DNA of 64,000 bases, taken from Cryobacterium tepidiphilum (GTDB lineage: Bacteria > Actinomycetota > Actinomycetes > Actinomycetales > Microbacteriaceae). The notes under the pieces are model-generated. The model was not told where the DNA came from, searched no databases, and saw only the letters and a list, made by a program, of their open reading frames with translations. Location of the stretch: NCBI RefSeq assembly GCF_003716325.1, contig NZ_RDSR01000016.1, positions 1-64,000 on the forward strand, in the 5' to 3' direction. This document shows, piece after piece, positions 31,857-40,555 of the stretch (position 1 is the stretch's first letter; each line of letters starts with the position of its first letter). The translations under genes were made by a program, and so were the position numbers.

Positions 31857-33769
31857 GCCGCCCGACTCACGAGAGTCAGCACAAACAGGCCGAAGAATGG
31901 ATGATCAAGTCCTTCGGAAGTCGCATGGGCGACTACCTGACGCACTCACGCCGTGAACCGCTCGGGCTCGCCGTCGTAGAAGTGGACCGTGTCCTGAAAG
32001 CGTCAGGCGTGCGGAGAATGCTCACCGAATGGCGCGCCGAAGACGTCAAGTCCCCGGCGGGCCGTAGACCAATTCTCGATGCCACCGCAGCTCTCAGCCT
32101 GATTCTGCTTCAGATCCGGCTCGGCCGACCCACCCTCATCACCGAACTGGCGCAAACCCTGCTGCAGCTGAGCTCCACACAACGTAAGATCTTGCATCTC
32201 ACCCACGACGGCAACGATGAACGGGCCTATGAACGCATCTGGGATGCCGTGCAGCGCCTGATACGTCTCGTCGACGAGTTCCCAGGCCGCCGCGACAAAG
32301 TTCTCACCGAGGCGGAGTACCGCGAGACGGTCGCCGACCGCGACCCGGTGCTATGCCGCGTCCGTAGGAAGCGGATGCACACGCTTGCCAACGCTCTTGT
32401 CCACGCAACCTGGCTGCTGCTCCCGTCGGAGCTCCGCGACCGATTCCACGGCAACACCGCCATCGACGCCACGTTCGTGCCGCTATACGGAAAGTCAGGG
32501 AACCCATCCTCACGAGTGCTTGACGGCGACCGCCGCACCGCGAACCCCGACGGAGGATGGTACCGGCGAGAAGGCGACCACGGGGCGGTATCTCATGCCG
32601 ATGCGCGCTTCCTCAATAAGGCACGACCGGACGGAAAGGTGAAGGGCACCTCGACCAGGAAACTCAGTTGGGGGATCGAGACCGAGATCGCACGAATGAC
32701 GCCGAACCATCCTTCCGAAATCGACCAGTTCCCCCTGCTGACCACAGGCCTCGGTTTCCACATCCCCGGCGCGATCGCCGGAGAAGGCCTGCAACTGCTG
32801 ACATCCCTCCATGATCGAGGCCACAAAATCAACCTCTTCATCATGGACCGGGCATACCCGGCAGCCATCTACTCCGAGTTCCACGTTCCGGCCCGGCTTC
32901 TCGGCGCAAAACTCGTCTTCGACTACAAAGACAAGGACCTGGGAGTCAAAGCCCACCATCCGGACGGCTTCGTGCAGGTGTCCGGAAGCTGGTACCTGGA
33001 CAGCCTCCCCGAAGTACTGCGAACGGCTGACGCCACCGTCCTCACCGCGAGAAAGAAGCACGGGGAAAGTGCCGGCAAGCTCGCGAAGGCCGAAGCGGAG
33101 TACGAAAAGAAGACGCGACCGGCGAAACGCCACATCGACTCTGACGCCCTGCAAAAGGCAGAACAAGCCCTGAAAGACGCCCGGAAACAGTACGGTCCAG
33201 GCGCCCGTGCCCTCGCTCAGGCCGAAGACCTCTACAAGAAGCAACTCAAGCGCCGCGCCCACTATCAGCTCAAGAGCAAGGGGCACATGAGCGCCGACGG
33301 AACCCGCAGGTACTTGATCCCCGAACCATCCACGGAGAACGGTCACCTGAAGACCCCGCACCGGTATCAGCAGAAGACCGTCATGATGAAGCTGCCGGTG
33401 GGCGTGCCCGAAAAGGACAAGAACCCTGGCGGCCTGAAGCACGAACAATACTTCCCCTACGGGGATGAGCAATGGAGCGCCGCCTACGGCATGCGCAACG
33501 GCGTCGAATCAGTCAACCGCAACCTCAAACGTAGCCAGTACGAAGACATCGCCAACCCCGACAAACGCGCCGTGCGCGGCAACACCTTCACCTACCTCGT
33601 AATCGCTCTGGCCACCGTGGTCGAGAACCTGCGCCAGATCCTGAGCTTCTATAAGCGCAAACTCGCGCTCGACCGCGTGACCCCGAAGAACCGCGATATT
33701 CCGAGCACGTTCTGGCAAAGCGACGGACCAGCCGTCCGACTGGAGGACGGTTCGCAGCCGCCAGGCTAA
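31853..33769 (+). CDS. Large DDE transposase-like protein
   Basis: A 638-residue protein with an RNase-H-type DDE core. Candidate catalytic residues are Asp205 (AIDATFVPLYG), Asp332 (FIMDRAYPAA) and Glu552 (RNGVESVNRNLKRSQYEDI), the last followed by a conserved RAVRGNTF segment and helix. A Lys/Glu-rich, probably coiled insertion (about 400-465) lies between the second Asp and the Glu. The family resembles DDE proteins of actinobacterial mobile elements that are often annotated only as hypothetical or transposase. GTG start overlaps the recombinase-like stop (GTGA). It lies 200 bases from the island's right terminus and has a second partial copy at 1-96. Confidence 0.82.
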   Translation: MSRPTHESQHKQAEEWMIKSFGSRMGDYLTHSRREPLGLAVVEVDRVLKASGVRRMLTEWRAEDVKSPAGRRPILDATAALSLILLQIRLGRPTLITELAQTLLQLSSTQRKILHLTHDGNDERAYERIWDAVQRLIRLVDEFPGRRDKVLTEAEYRETVADRDPVLCRVRRKRMHTLANALVHATWLLLPSELRDRFHGNTAIDATFVPLYGKSGNPSSRVLDGDRRTANPDGGWYRREGDHGAVSHADARFLNKARPDGKVKGTSTRKLSWGIETEIARMTPNHPSEIDQFPLLTTGLGFHIPGAIAGEGLQLLTSLHDRGHKINLFIMDRAYPAAIYSEFHVPARLLGAKLVFDYKDKDLGVKAHHPDGFVQVSGSWYLDSLPEVLRTADATVLTARKKHGESAGKLAKAEAEYEKKTRPAKRHIDSDALQKAEQALKDARKQYGPGARALAQAEDLYKKQLKRRAHYQLKSKGHMSADGTRRYLIPEPSTENGHLKTPHRYQQKTVMMKLPVGVPEKDKNPGGLKHEQYFPYGDEQWSAAYGMRNGVESVNRNLKRSQYEDIANPDKRAVRGNTFTYLVIALATVVENLRQILSFYKRKLALDRVTPKNRDIPSTFWQSDGPAVRLEDGSQPPG

Positions 33770-33820
33770 ACAGCCTCAGTAGCCGAAACACCCCCGCGTA
33801 TCCGCAACACCGACGACATC

Positions 33821-33848
33821 GGCGTGCCTGAAATCATTCAGGCACGCC
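33821..33848 (+). terminator. Rho-independent terminator after transposase gene
   Basis: A perfect 12-bp stem with 4-base loop, identical to that at 147-174, is followed by ATTTTTGGTTT. It ends the recombinase/transposase transcript before the island terminus. Confidence 0.8.
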
Positions 33849-33973
33849 ATTTTTGGTTTAACGCCGCGTCTCGCAGTCCAGCCGCACCTCGCACAAACGG
33901 GGTCGGGGCATTGAAAAAGGCCGCCCAGCCGAAGTGCCAACTGTTGCGACCTATTTTCCGAACGAAAGCCCGG

Positions 33974-33991
33974 AATTCTCCGAACTACCCA
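33974..33991. repeat. Right terminal inverted repeat of the island
   Basis: AATTCTCCGAACTACCCA is the inverted partner of 321-338 (16 of 18) and identical to 300-317. It is followed by CTG and then, after one base, by the tRNA-Leu 3' end. About 35 bases inward (from GCGACCTATTTTCCG) are also shared with the left element's right end, probably a transposase-binding block. Confidence 0.8.
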
Positions 33992-33995
33992 CTGT

Positions 33996-34079
33996 GTCCG
34001 AGGGGGGACTTGAACCCCCACGCCCTATACGGGCACTAGCACCTCAAGCTAGCGCGTCTGCCATTTCCGCCACCCGGAC
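33996..34079 (-). tRNA. tRNA-Leu (anticodon GAG)
   Basis: The reverse strand gives a class II tRNA of 84 bases. Acceptor GTCCGGG pairs with CTCGGAC, the D arm contains GGCAGACGC, the anticodon stem CTAGC/GCTAG holds loop TTGAGGT (GAG), a long variable arm (TGCCCGTATAGGGCG) is present and the T arm contains GTTCAAGTC. No encoded CCA. The mobile island ends immediately 3' of this gene, which remains intact. Confidence 0.95.
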
Positions 34080-34207
34080 TGAGTGATCGGCGCCCGACTC
34101 ACGTCGGCCACCGAGGTAATAACCTAGCACGGATTGCACAGCGCTTGGAACGCGCCGGGGAGCCCCGGCTGGCGCCGTGGCGGGCCCCGGTTCGGTAGCG
34201 TGTGGGG

Positions 34208-35554
34208 ATGCCTCCCCTCGCTGATTCACCCGACGCCGCCGTGCCCCGCACCCGCACCGATGAGGAGCTCGACCTCACCGCCGTCATCGCTCGTGACCTC
34301 ATCCGCTTCGACACCACCAACTACGGCGAGGGCCGGTCGAACGGCGAAACGGATGCCGCGGAGTACGTCGCGGAGAAGCTCCGCGGCCTCGGTCTCGAGC
34401 CAGAGCTGTTCGACTCGGAGCCCGGCCGCACCAGCGTCGTCGCCCGCGTGGCCGGCCGGGACTCCTCGAAGGGCGCCCTCGTCGTGCACGGGCACCTCGA
34501 CGTCGTGCCGGCGGACCCCGCGAACTGGAGCGTGGACCCCTTCGGCGGCGTGATCAAAGACGGCATGCTGTGGGGCCGCGGCGCCGTCGACATGAAGAAC
34601 ATGGACGCCATGATCCTGGCCGCGCTCACCGACATCCTCGGCTCCGGCCGGCAGCCGGCCAGGGACCTCGTCATCGCCTTCTTCGCCGACGAAGAGGCCG
34701 GGGGAGTGCTCGGCTCGCATCACCTGGTGAAGAACCGCCCGGAGCTCTTCGCCGGCGCCACCGACGCCATCAGCGAGGTGGGCGGATACTCGGTGGACCT
34801 CGGCGGCCAGCGGGCCTACCTGCTGCAGTCGGGCGAGAAGGCGCTCATCTGGATCAAACTGATCGCCCGCGGCGACGCCGCCCACGGTTCGCGGCTGATC
34901 CGCAACAACGCGATCACCAGGCTGGCCGAAGCGGTCGCCGCGATCGGCCGGCGCGACTGGCCGATCCGCCTCACCGACACCACCACACAGCTGCTCGGTG
35001 AGGTCGCCCGCATCCTCGGCGTCGACCCGCAGACCACCGCCCCCGACGAGCTCGCCCTCGCCACGGGAACCGCGTCCGGGTTCATCCAGGCGAGCCTGCG
35101 AACCACTACGAATCCGACGCTCCTGCAGGCCGGCTACAAGCACAATGTGATCCCCGACACCGCGGAGGCACTCATCGACATCCGTTCGCTGCCCGGCGAG
35201 GAAGACGCGGTGCTCGCCGAAATCGCCGAACTGGTGGGGCCGGACATCGAGATCCACACGATGCACCGCGACATCGGCATGGAGACCGAATTCCAGGGTC
35301 CGCTCGTGGACGCTATCGTGGAGACCTTGGGCCGGCATGACCCGGGAGCACCGGTTCTTCCCTACCTGCTGTCCGCCGGCACCGACAACAAGGCCTTGAG
35401 CCTGCTGGGCATCAAGGGCTACGGGTTCGCCCCGCTGAAGCTTCCCGCCGACTTCGACTTCCCGGGGATGTTCCACGGGGTAGACGAGCGCGTCCCCCTG
35501 GATGCCCTGGTCTTCGGCCGGCGTGTGCTGACCGACCTGCTCCTGAATTACTAG
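34208..35554 (+). CDS. M20-family metallopeptidase
   Basis: A 448-residue soluble M20/M25/M40 enzyme, cleaving dipeptides or acylated amino acids with two zinc ions. Ligand motifs are [23 protein letters not shown] and [15 protein letters not shown] (catalytic Glu). A dimerisation domain (about 200-340) and a C-terminal His ([11 protein letters not shown]) follow. GTG at 34202 is an alternative start two codons upstream. It is the first chromosomal gene beyond the tRNA and precedes uppP by 14 bases. Confidence 0.92.
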   Translation: MPPLADSPDAAVPRTRTDEELDLTAVIARDLIRFDTTNYGEGRSNGETDAAEYVAEKLRGLGLEPELFDSEPGRTSVVARVAGRDSSKGALVVHGHLDVVPADPANWSVDPFGGVIKDGMLWGRGAVDMKNMDAMILAALTDILGSGRQPARDLVIAFFADEEAGGVLGSHHLVKNRPELFAGATDAISEVGGYSVDLGGQRAYLLQSGEKALIWIKLIARGDAAHGSRLIRNNAITRLAEAVAAIGRRDWPIRLTDTTTQLLGEVARILGVDPQTTAPDELALATGTASGFIQASLRTTTNPTLLQAGYKHNVIPDTAEALIDIRSLPGEEDAVLAEIAELVGPDIEIHTMHRDIGMETEFQGPLVDAIVETLGRHDPGAPVLPYLLSAGTDNKALSLLGIKGYGFAPLKLPADFDFPGMFHGVDERVPLDALVFGRRVLTDLLLNY

Positions 35555-35568
35555 CGAGGACATACCGA

Positions 35569-36423
35569 GTGGACTTCATCAACGCGATCATCCTCGGCCT
35601 CGTCCAGGGCCTCACCGAGTTTCTGCCTGTTTCCTCGAGCGCGCACATCCGCATCGTCGGGGAGTTCCTGGGCACGGGAGCCGACCCGGGCGCCCGGTTC
35701 ACCGCCATCACCCAGATCGGCACAGAGCTCGCGGTTGTCCTCTATTTCTGGACCGATATCATCCGCATCATCGCGAGGTGGGCCCGCTCGCTCACGGGAT
35801 CCGTGCCCAGGGACGACCCCGATGCCCGCATGGGCTGGCTGATCATCGTCGGCTCGATCCCCATCGTCGTGCTGGGCCTCGTGTTCCAGGACCAGATCGA
35901 GACGACGCTGCGGTCCCTGTGGATCACGGCGGTCATGCTCATCGCGTTCGGCATCCTCCTCGGCATCGCCGACCGGGTCGGCGCCCGCAACCGCCGCCTG
36001 AAGGACCTCACGGTCGGCCACGGAATCATCTACGGTTTCGCGCAGGCGCTCGCACTCATTCCGGGAGTCTCGCGCTCGGGCGGCACGATCACGGCCGGCC
36101 TCTTCATGGGGTACGAGCGCCGGGCCGCCGCGCGCTACGCGTTCCTCCTGGCGATCCCCGCCGTCCTCGGCAGCGGCTTCTATCAGGTGTACAAGTCCGT
36201 CGCCGAGCCGTGCCAGGCCGGTGCGGGCAACTGCCTGCCCGAGACGTTCGGGCCGGTCGAGACCCTCGTCGCCACCATCGTCGCTTTCCTCGTGGGGCTC
36301 GTGGTGATCGCGTTCTTCATGAGCTACATCTCGAAGCGCAGCTTCCTTCCATTCGTCATCTACCGCATCGTGCTCGGCGTCGTGCTCATCGTCCTGCTGG
36401 CGACGGATGTCATCTCCGCGTAG
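35569..36423 (+). CDS. uppP: Undecaprenyl-diphosphatase
   Basis: A 284-residue BacA/UppP-type enzyme that recycles undecaprenyl diphosphate for wall synthesis and gives bacitracin tolerance. It starts at GTG. Signature segments are [18 protein letters not shown] (acidic E and Ser cluster) and [20 protein letters not shown]. About eight membrane helices, active site facing outward. Close spacing to the M20 gene and to mshC suggests co-transcription. Confidence 0.96.
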   Translation: MDFINAIILGLVQGLTEFLPVSSSAHIRIVGEFLGTGADPGARFTAITQIGTELAVVLYFWTDIIRIIARWARSLTGSVPRDDPDARMGWLIIVGSIPIVVLGLVFQDQIETTLRSLWITAVMLIAFGILLGIADRVGARNRRLKDLTVGHGIIYGFAQALALIPGVSRSGGTITAGLFMGYERRAAARYAFLLAIPAVLGSGFYQVYKSVAEPCQAGAGNCLPETFGPVETLVATIVAFLVGLVVIAFFMSYISKRSFLPFVIYRIVLGVVLIVLLATDVISA

Positions 36424-36436
36424 CTAGGCTGGTTCC

Positions 36437-37702
36437 ATGCGTGCATGGCAGCGACCGGATATCCCCACCCTCCCTGGCCGCTCGGCAGCGCCCCGCATCC
36501 ACGACACTGCGTCGGAGCGGCAGGTGGAGGCGGGGGAGACCCACGCCGCGCGCCTGTACGTCTGCGGCATCACCCCATACGACGCCACCCACCTTGGCCA
36601 CGCCGCCACCTACCTGGCATTCGACACCCTGCAGCGGGTCTGGCGTGACGCCGGGCTCGCCGTGCACTACGCGCAGAACGTGACGGATGTCGATGACCCG
36701 CTTCTCGAGCGCGCGGCGGCGACGGGCGTCGACTGGCGCACCCTGGCGGAAGAGCAGGTCGAGCTGTTCCGCGCGGACATGGAAGCCCTCGCAATCATCC
36801 CCCCGTACCACTACGTCGCCGTGACCGAGGTGATCGACGAGATCGCGGCCGCCGTCTGCGCGCTCTGGGATGCCGGCACCGCGTACGCCGTCGACGCGCC
36901 GGACGCCCTTCCCGCACCCGACGGGAAGCCGGGTTCGGACATCTACTTCGATATCGCCGCCGCCGCGGCGACCTCTCCCTGGCAGGTCGGCGACGAGAGC
37001 AACCTCGACCGCGAGACGATGCTGGCCCTGTTCGCCGAGCGCGGGGGAGACCCGGAGCGACCGGGAAAGCGTGACGCGCTCGATCCGCTGCTCTGGCGCG
37101 CGGCACGGGCCGGCGAACCGGCGTGGGAGTCGCGGGTGGGAGCGGGCCGTCCCGGCTGGCACATCGAATGCTCGGTCATCGCACTCCAAGAGCTCGGCAC
37201 AGATTTCACGGTGCAGGGCGGCGGCAGCGACCTGATCTTCCCGCACCACGACATGAGTGCCGGCCACGCTGCCGCGTTGTCGGGGCGTCCGCTGGCGCAG
37301 GTCTTCAGCCACGCCGGCATGGTGGCCTACGAGGGCCACAAGATGAGCAAGTCCCTCGGCAATCTCGTGTTGGTCTCCCGGCTGCGGGCCGACGGCACCG
37401 ACCCGCGGGCGATTCGCCTTGCGCTGCTGGCCCAGCACTACCGAGCGGACTGGGAGTGGACGGACGCGCAACTCACCGACGCTGAGGACCGGCTGCAGCG
37501 CTGGGAAGCCGCGTTCGGAGGCACTGCCACGGTGGGCAGCCGGGACAGCATCGACGTGCTCGACGCGCTGCGCGCGGCCCTCACCGACGACCTCGACACA
37601 CCACAGGCGTTGGCGGTGACGGATGCCGCGGCGAACGCGGGCGTCACCGACCCGGCCCTGCTACGCGACGCGATCGACGCACTCCTCGGCATCCGCCTCT
37701 GA
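36437..37702 (+). CDS. mshC: Cysteine--glucosaminyl-inositol ligase (mycothiol synthesis)
   Basis: MshC joins cysteine to GlcN-inositol with ATP, the third step of mycothiol synthesis. The 421-residue protein is a class I CysRS relative. It has a Zn-binding Cys in the start of the HIGH region (LYVCGITPYDATHLGHAATY), HIECSVIALQELG, and KMSKSLGNLV. Its length fits MshC, which lacks the anticodon domain of CysRS. The ATG lies 13 bases after uppP, a common actinobacterial arrangement. Confidence 0.96.
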   Translation: MRAWQRPDIPTLPGRSAAPRIHDTASERQVEAGETHAARLYVCGITPYDATHLGHAATYLAFDTLQRVWRDAGLAVHYAQNVTDVDDPLLERAAATGVDWRTLAEEQVELFRADMEALAIIPPYHYVAVTEVIDEIAAAVCALWDAGTAYAVDAPDALPAPDGKPGSDIYFDIAAAAATSPWQVGDESNLDRETMLALFAERGGDPERPGKRDALDPLLWRAARAGEPAWESRVGAGRPGWHIECSVIALQELGTDFTVQGGGSDLIFPHHDMSAGHAAALSGRPLAQVFSHAGMVAYEGHKMSKSLGNLVLVSRLRADGTDPRAIRLALLAQHYRADWEWTDAQLTDAEDRLQRWEAAFGGTATVGSRDSIDVLDALRAALTDDLDTPQALAVTDAAANAGVTDPALLRDAIDALLGIRL

Positions 37703-37730
37703 GCGGTTTCTCCGTACCGGCGTGATCGGC

Positions 37731-38675
37731 TCAGCGAGGGCGGTCGGGTCCCGGGCGACCGTCTCGGCCGTCTCGGCCGTCTCGCTTGCGCAGGTAGCGC
37801 TCGAATTCCTGGGCGATGGCCTCGCCGCTGGCCTCGGGCGAGTCGACCGTGTCGCGGGCCTGTTCCAGCTGTTCGATGTAGGCGGCCATCTCCTCGTCGT
37901 CGGCGGCGAGGGCGTTGATCCCGCTCTCCCATTCGGCCGCCTCCGCCACCAGGTCGCCCCGTGGGATCACGACGTCGACGATCTCCTCGAGCTTGTCGAT
38001 GAGGGCGAGCATGGCCTTGGGCGACGGGGCGTTGTGCACGTAGTGGGGCACCGAGGCCCAGATCGACATGGTCGGGATGCCGGCGTCCTCGGCCGCGAGG
38101 GCCAGCACGCTCAGGATGCCGACGGGGCCTTCGTAGCTGCTGCGCTCCACACCCAGCTCGGCTCGCAGTTCCGCGTTGTCGCTGGAGGTGAAGATGGAGA
38201 TCGGCCGCGTGTGGGGCACATCCGCGAGCATGGCGCCGAGGAAGACGATTCCGCTGATGTCGGCGGTGAGAGCCCCGTCGATGACCTCAGCGGCGAAGGC
38301 CTTCCAGCTGCGGGAGGGTTCGGTTCCGAGCAGGAGGTAGATGTTTCCGGCGTCGGCTCCGCCCACGGCCAGGTCGTCGGCGGGGGCGGGGGCCGTGCCA
38401 GGCAGGGCGGGCTCCACCGGGCCGTACAGTGCGGCGCCGGGCCATTCGATCTTCCGGCGGCCGTCCTCACCGGTGGAGATCACCGGGCGGTTGAACTGGT
38501 AGTCGAAGTACAGCTCCGAGTCCACGCGGGTCATCTCCGAGAGCTCGAGCAGCTGTTTCAAGCTGCGCACGGCGCCCGTGGCCGCCTCGCCGGCGTCGTT
38601 CCAGCCCTCGAATGCCACCACCAGGAGGCGTCCGCCCAGGAATCCGTTGCCGTCTGTCACTACAGGGGACCTCAC
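37731..38675 (-). CDS. PAC2-family protein
   Basis: A 314-residue soluble protein of the PAC2 family, related to archaeal/eukaryotic proteasome-assembly chaperones. It shows FEGWNDAGEAATGAV near the N-terminus and GLPxY-like patches (IPTMSIWASVPHYVHNAPSP). The C-terminal tail has a short R-D-G repeat (RDGRDGRDGR) from repeated CGGCCGTCT DNA. Actinobacterial members are widely conserved beside mshC, with no fixed function. It is convergent with mshC and divergent from the HAD gene. Confidence 0.88.
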   Translation of the reverse strand: MRSPVVTDGNGFLGGRLLVVAFEGWNDAGEAATGAVRSLKQLLELSEMTRVDSELYFDYQFNRPVISTGEDGRRKIEWPGAALYGPVEPALPGTAPAPADDLAVGGADAGNIYLLLGTEPSRSWKAFAAEVIDGALTADISGIVFLGAMLADVPHTRPISIFTSSDNAELRAELGVERSSYEGPVGILSVLALAAEDAGIPTMSIWASVPHYVHNAPSPKAMLALIDKLEEIVDVVIPRGDLVAEAAEWESGINALAADDEEMAAYIEQLEQARDTVDSPEASGEAIAQEFERYLRKRDGRDGRDGRPGPDRPR

Positions 38676-38734
38676 ACTTGCGTCTCACCGGGTCGCCGGT
38701 CGGCTCGCCTCAGTCAAGGATAGGCGCTGCCCCC

Positions 38735-38740
38735 TAGACT
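38735..38740 (+). promoter_or_regulatory. -10 box TAGACT of leaderless HAD gene
   Basis: TAGACT ends nine bases before the GTG at 38749, leaving no room for a ribosome-binding site, so the HAD/trmI transcript is probably leaderless. Confidence 0.6.
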
Positions 38741-38748
38741 TGAACCCC

Positions 38749-39489
38749 GTGACCCCGCTGCCTCCCCATCCTTCCCTCTCTCCCGAGCCGGTGCACACCC
38801 CAGACGGCGGCCCCGCGGCCGTGCTGTGGGACATGGACGGCACGCTCGTCGACACCGAGCCGTACTGGATGCGCGCCGAGGGCGAGCTCGTCAGCTCGTT
38901 CGGGGGTGTGTGGACGCACGATGACGCCATGCTCCTCGTGGGCGCGGGCCTCTGGGACTCCGCACTGATCCTGCAGCGGCACGGCGTGGCCCTGGACGCG
39001 GACGTCATCGTGCAGCGCCTCACCGACCGCGTGCAGGAACAACTGCGGGAGCAGGGCGTTCCGTGGCGACCCGGCGCACGTGAACTGTTGCGCGAGGTGG
39101 TCGATGCCGGCATCCCGACGGCCCTGGTGACCATGTCCGTCGAGCGGATGGCGCGCCAGATCGCCGAGTGCATCGACTTCCCGGCGTTCGCCCACATTGT
39201 CTCTGGCGACGCCGTGAGTGAACCCAAGCCGCACCCTGAGGCCTACCTCACGGCCGCCCGGCTGCTCGGTGTCGCTCCCGACCACTGCGTCGCGATCGAG
39301 GACTCCCCGCCGGGACTCGCCGCGGCCCTGGCCGCCGGCACCATCAGCATCGCCGTGCCGCACCAGATCGAGCTGCCCGAGAGCACCATGTACACACGGT
39401 GGTCCACGCTGGAGCACCGCACCGTCGGCGACCTGCAGGACCTCTACACCGCACGCTTCGACGCTTCCGAAAGGCCCGGCCCCGCATGA
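38749..39489 (+). CDS. HAD-family phosphatase
   Basis: A 246-residue HAD hydrolase of the beta-phosphoglucomutase/GPP type. Motif I is WDMDGTLVDTEP, motif II Ser/Thr in ALVTMSVERM, motif III Lys in GDAVSEPKPHPEAYL and motif IV acid pair in CVAIEDSPPG. It dephosphorylates a small sugar or glycerol phosphate, exact substrate unknown. The GTG start is leaderless (see -10 box). The stop overlaps the trmI ATG (ATGA), as in many actinobacteria. Confidence 0.92.
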   Translation: MTPLPPHPSLSPEPVHTPDGGPAAVLWDMDGTLVDTEPYWMRAEGELVSSFGGVWTHDDAMLLVGAGLWDSALILQRHGVALDADVIVQRLTDRVQEQLREQGVPWRPGARELLREVVDAGIPTALVTMSVERMARQIAECIDFPAFAHIVSGDAVSEPKPHPEAYLTAARLLGVAPDHCVAIEDSPPGLAAALAAGTISIAVPHQIELPESTMYTRWSTLEHRTVGDLQDLYTARFDASERPGPA

Positions 39490-40487
39490 GCACGTCTGAC
39501 ACCTCCCCGCGCAGCGGCCCGTTCCGGGCGGGCGACCGCGTCCAGCTGACCGGCCCCAAGGGAAAGCTCAACACCATCGCCCTCGAGCCGGGCAAGGTCT
39601 TCCACACCCACCGCGGCATCCTCGCGCACGACGACATCATCGGCCTGCCCGACGGTTCCGTCGTCACGAACAACGCGGGCGTGGAACACCTGGCGCTCCG
39701 CCCGCTGCTGAACGACTTCGTCATGGCGATGCCCCGGGGCGCGGCGATCATCTACCCGAAGGACGCGGCGCAGATCGTTGCACTGGCCGACATCCACCCG
39801 GGCGCGACCGTGGTCGAGGCCGGCGTCGGTTCCGGCGCCCTATCGCTCTGGCTGCTCCGCGCCATCGGCCCCACCGGCCGCCTCGCCTCGTTCGAGCGTC
39901 GGGAGGAGTTCGCCGACGTCGCCCGCGGCAATGTGGCCACCTTCTTCGGTGGGGACCCGCAGAACTGGTCGATCACGCTCGGCGACCTCGCCCACGCGCT
40001 GCCCGAGACAATGGCGGACGCCAGCGTAGACCGGGTGGTGCTCGACATGCTCGCGCCGTGGGAGTGCCTGCCTGCCGTGTCCGACGCACTGAAGCCCGGC
40101 GGGGTGCTGCTCTGCTATGTCGCCACGGTCACCCAGCTCTCCCGCGTCGCGGAGGCGATCCGTGGTTCCGGCCTGTACACGAATCCCGACGCCAGCGAAA
40201 CGATGGTGCGGGGCTGGCATGTGGAGGGCCTCGCCGTGCGGCCCGACCACCGCATGATCGGGCACACCGGCTTCCTCATCACCGCCCGCCGCCTCGCCCC
40301 GGGGACGGTGCTGCCCGAGCTCAAACGCCGCCCCTCCAAGAGCGACTTCTCCGACGAGGACGTCGAGGCGTGGACGCCCGGCGCCCTCGGGGAGCGCACG
40401 GTGAGCCCGAAGAGCCTCCGCAAGCGGGTGCGGGCTGCCAGTGAAGGTGCAGCTCTTTCCAAGGCGAGGGATGACGCCGACGGTTAG
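39486..40487 (+). CDS. trmI: tRNA (adenine-58-N1) methyltransferase
   Basis: A 333-residue SAM-dependent enzyme that methylates A58 in the T loop of tRNAs. It has an N-terminal beta domain (FRAGDRVQLTGPKGKLNTI), RGAAIIYPKDAAQIVALADI, the SAM site VVEAGVGSGALSLWLLRAIG and VVLDMLAPWECL (motif IV). A basic C-terminal tail is typical of actinobacterial TrmI. It acts as a tetramer. Overlap with the HAD gene shows coupling. Confidence 0.95.
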   Translation: MSTSDTSPRSGPFRAGDRVQLTGPKGKLNTIALEPGKVFHTHRGILAHDDIIGLPDGSVVTNNAGVEHLALRPLLNDFVMAMPRGAAIIYPKDAAQIVALADIHPGATVVEAGVGSGALSLWLLRAIGPTGRLASFERREEFADVARGNVATFFGGDPQNWSITLGDLAHALPETMADASVDRVVLDMLAPWECLPAVSDALKPGGVLLCYVATVTQLSRVAEAIRGSGLYTNPDASETMVRGWHVEGLAVRPDHRMIGHTGFLITARRLAPGTVLPELKRRPSKSDFSDEDVEAWTPGALGERTVSPKSLRKRVRAASEGAALSKARDDADG

Positions 40488-40555
40488 GATAGGCTCCGGC
40501 CGTCGCCCGGGCGCCTGGCCCCATTCCCTGAAATGAAGTACCGAAACGAGGACCC

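Larger units (their letters stand above)
321..33991. mobile_element. 33.7 kb genomic island/transposon next to tRNA-Leu
   Basis: The island is delimited by terminal inverted repeats (321-338 and 33974-33991) with CTG immediately outside both ends (318-320, 33992-33994), consistent with a 3-bp target duplication. Its right end carries an HTH gene, a degenerate tyrosine-recombinase-like gene and a DDE transposase-like gene, then a hairpin, then the terminus, which ends 4 bases from the tRNA-Leu 3' end. The cargo is metal (copper, cadmium/lead, zinc/cobalt type) homeostasis, envelope biogenesis, a Nuo-like module and possible defence genes. Left cargo is visibly less GC-rich than the core to the right. 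Boundaries are read directly; mobility by these proteins is inferred. Confidence 0.75.

Noticed and set aside
33996-34079. Classic integrase attachment site inside the tRNA-Leu gene
   Set aside because: No copy of the tRNA 3' end is found at the island's left junction, and the adjacent recombinase-like protein lacks catalytic residues.
34226-35563. 445-codon minus-strand frame
   Set aside because: Shadow of the M20 peptidase gene, which has complete metal-site motifs.
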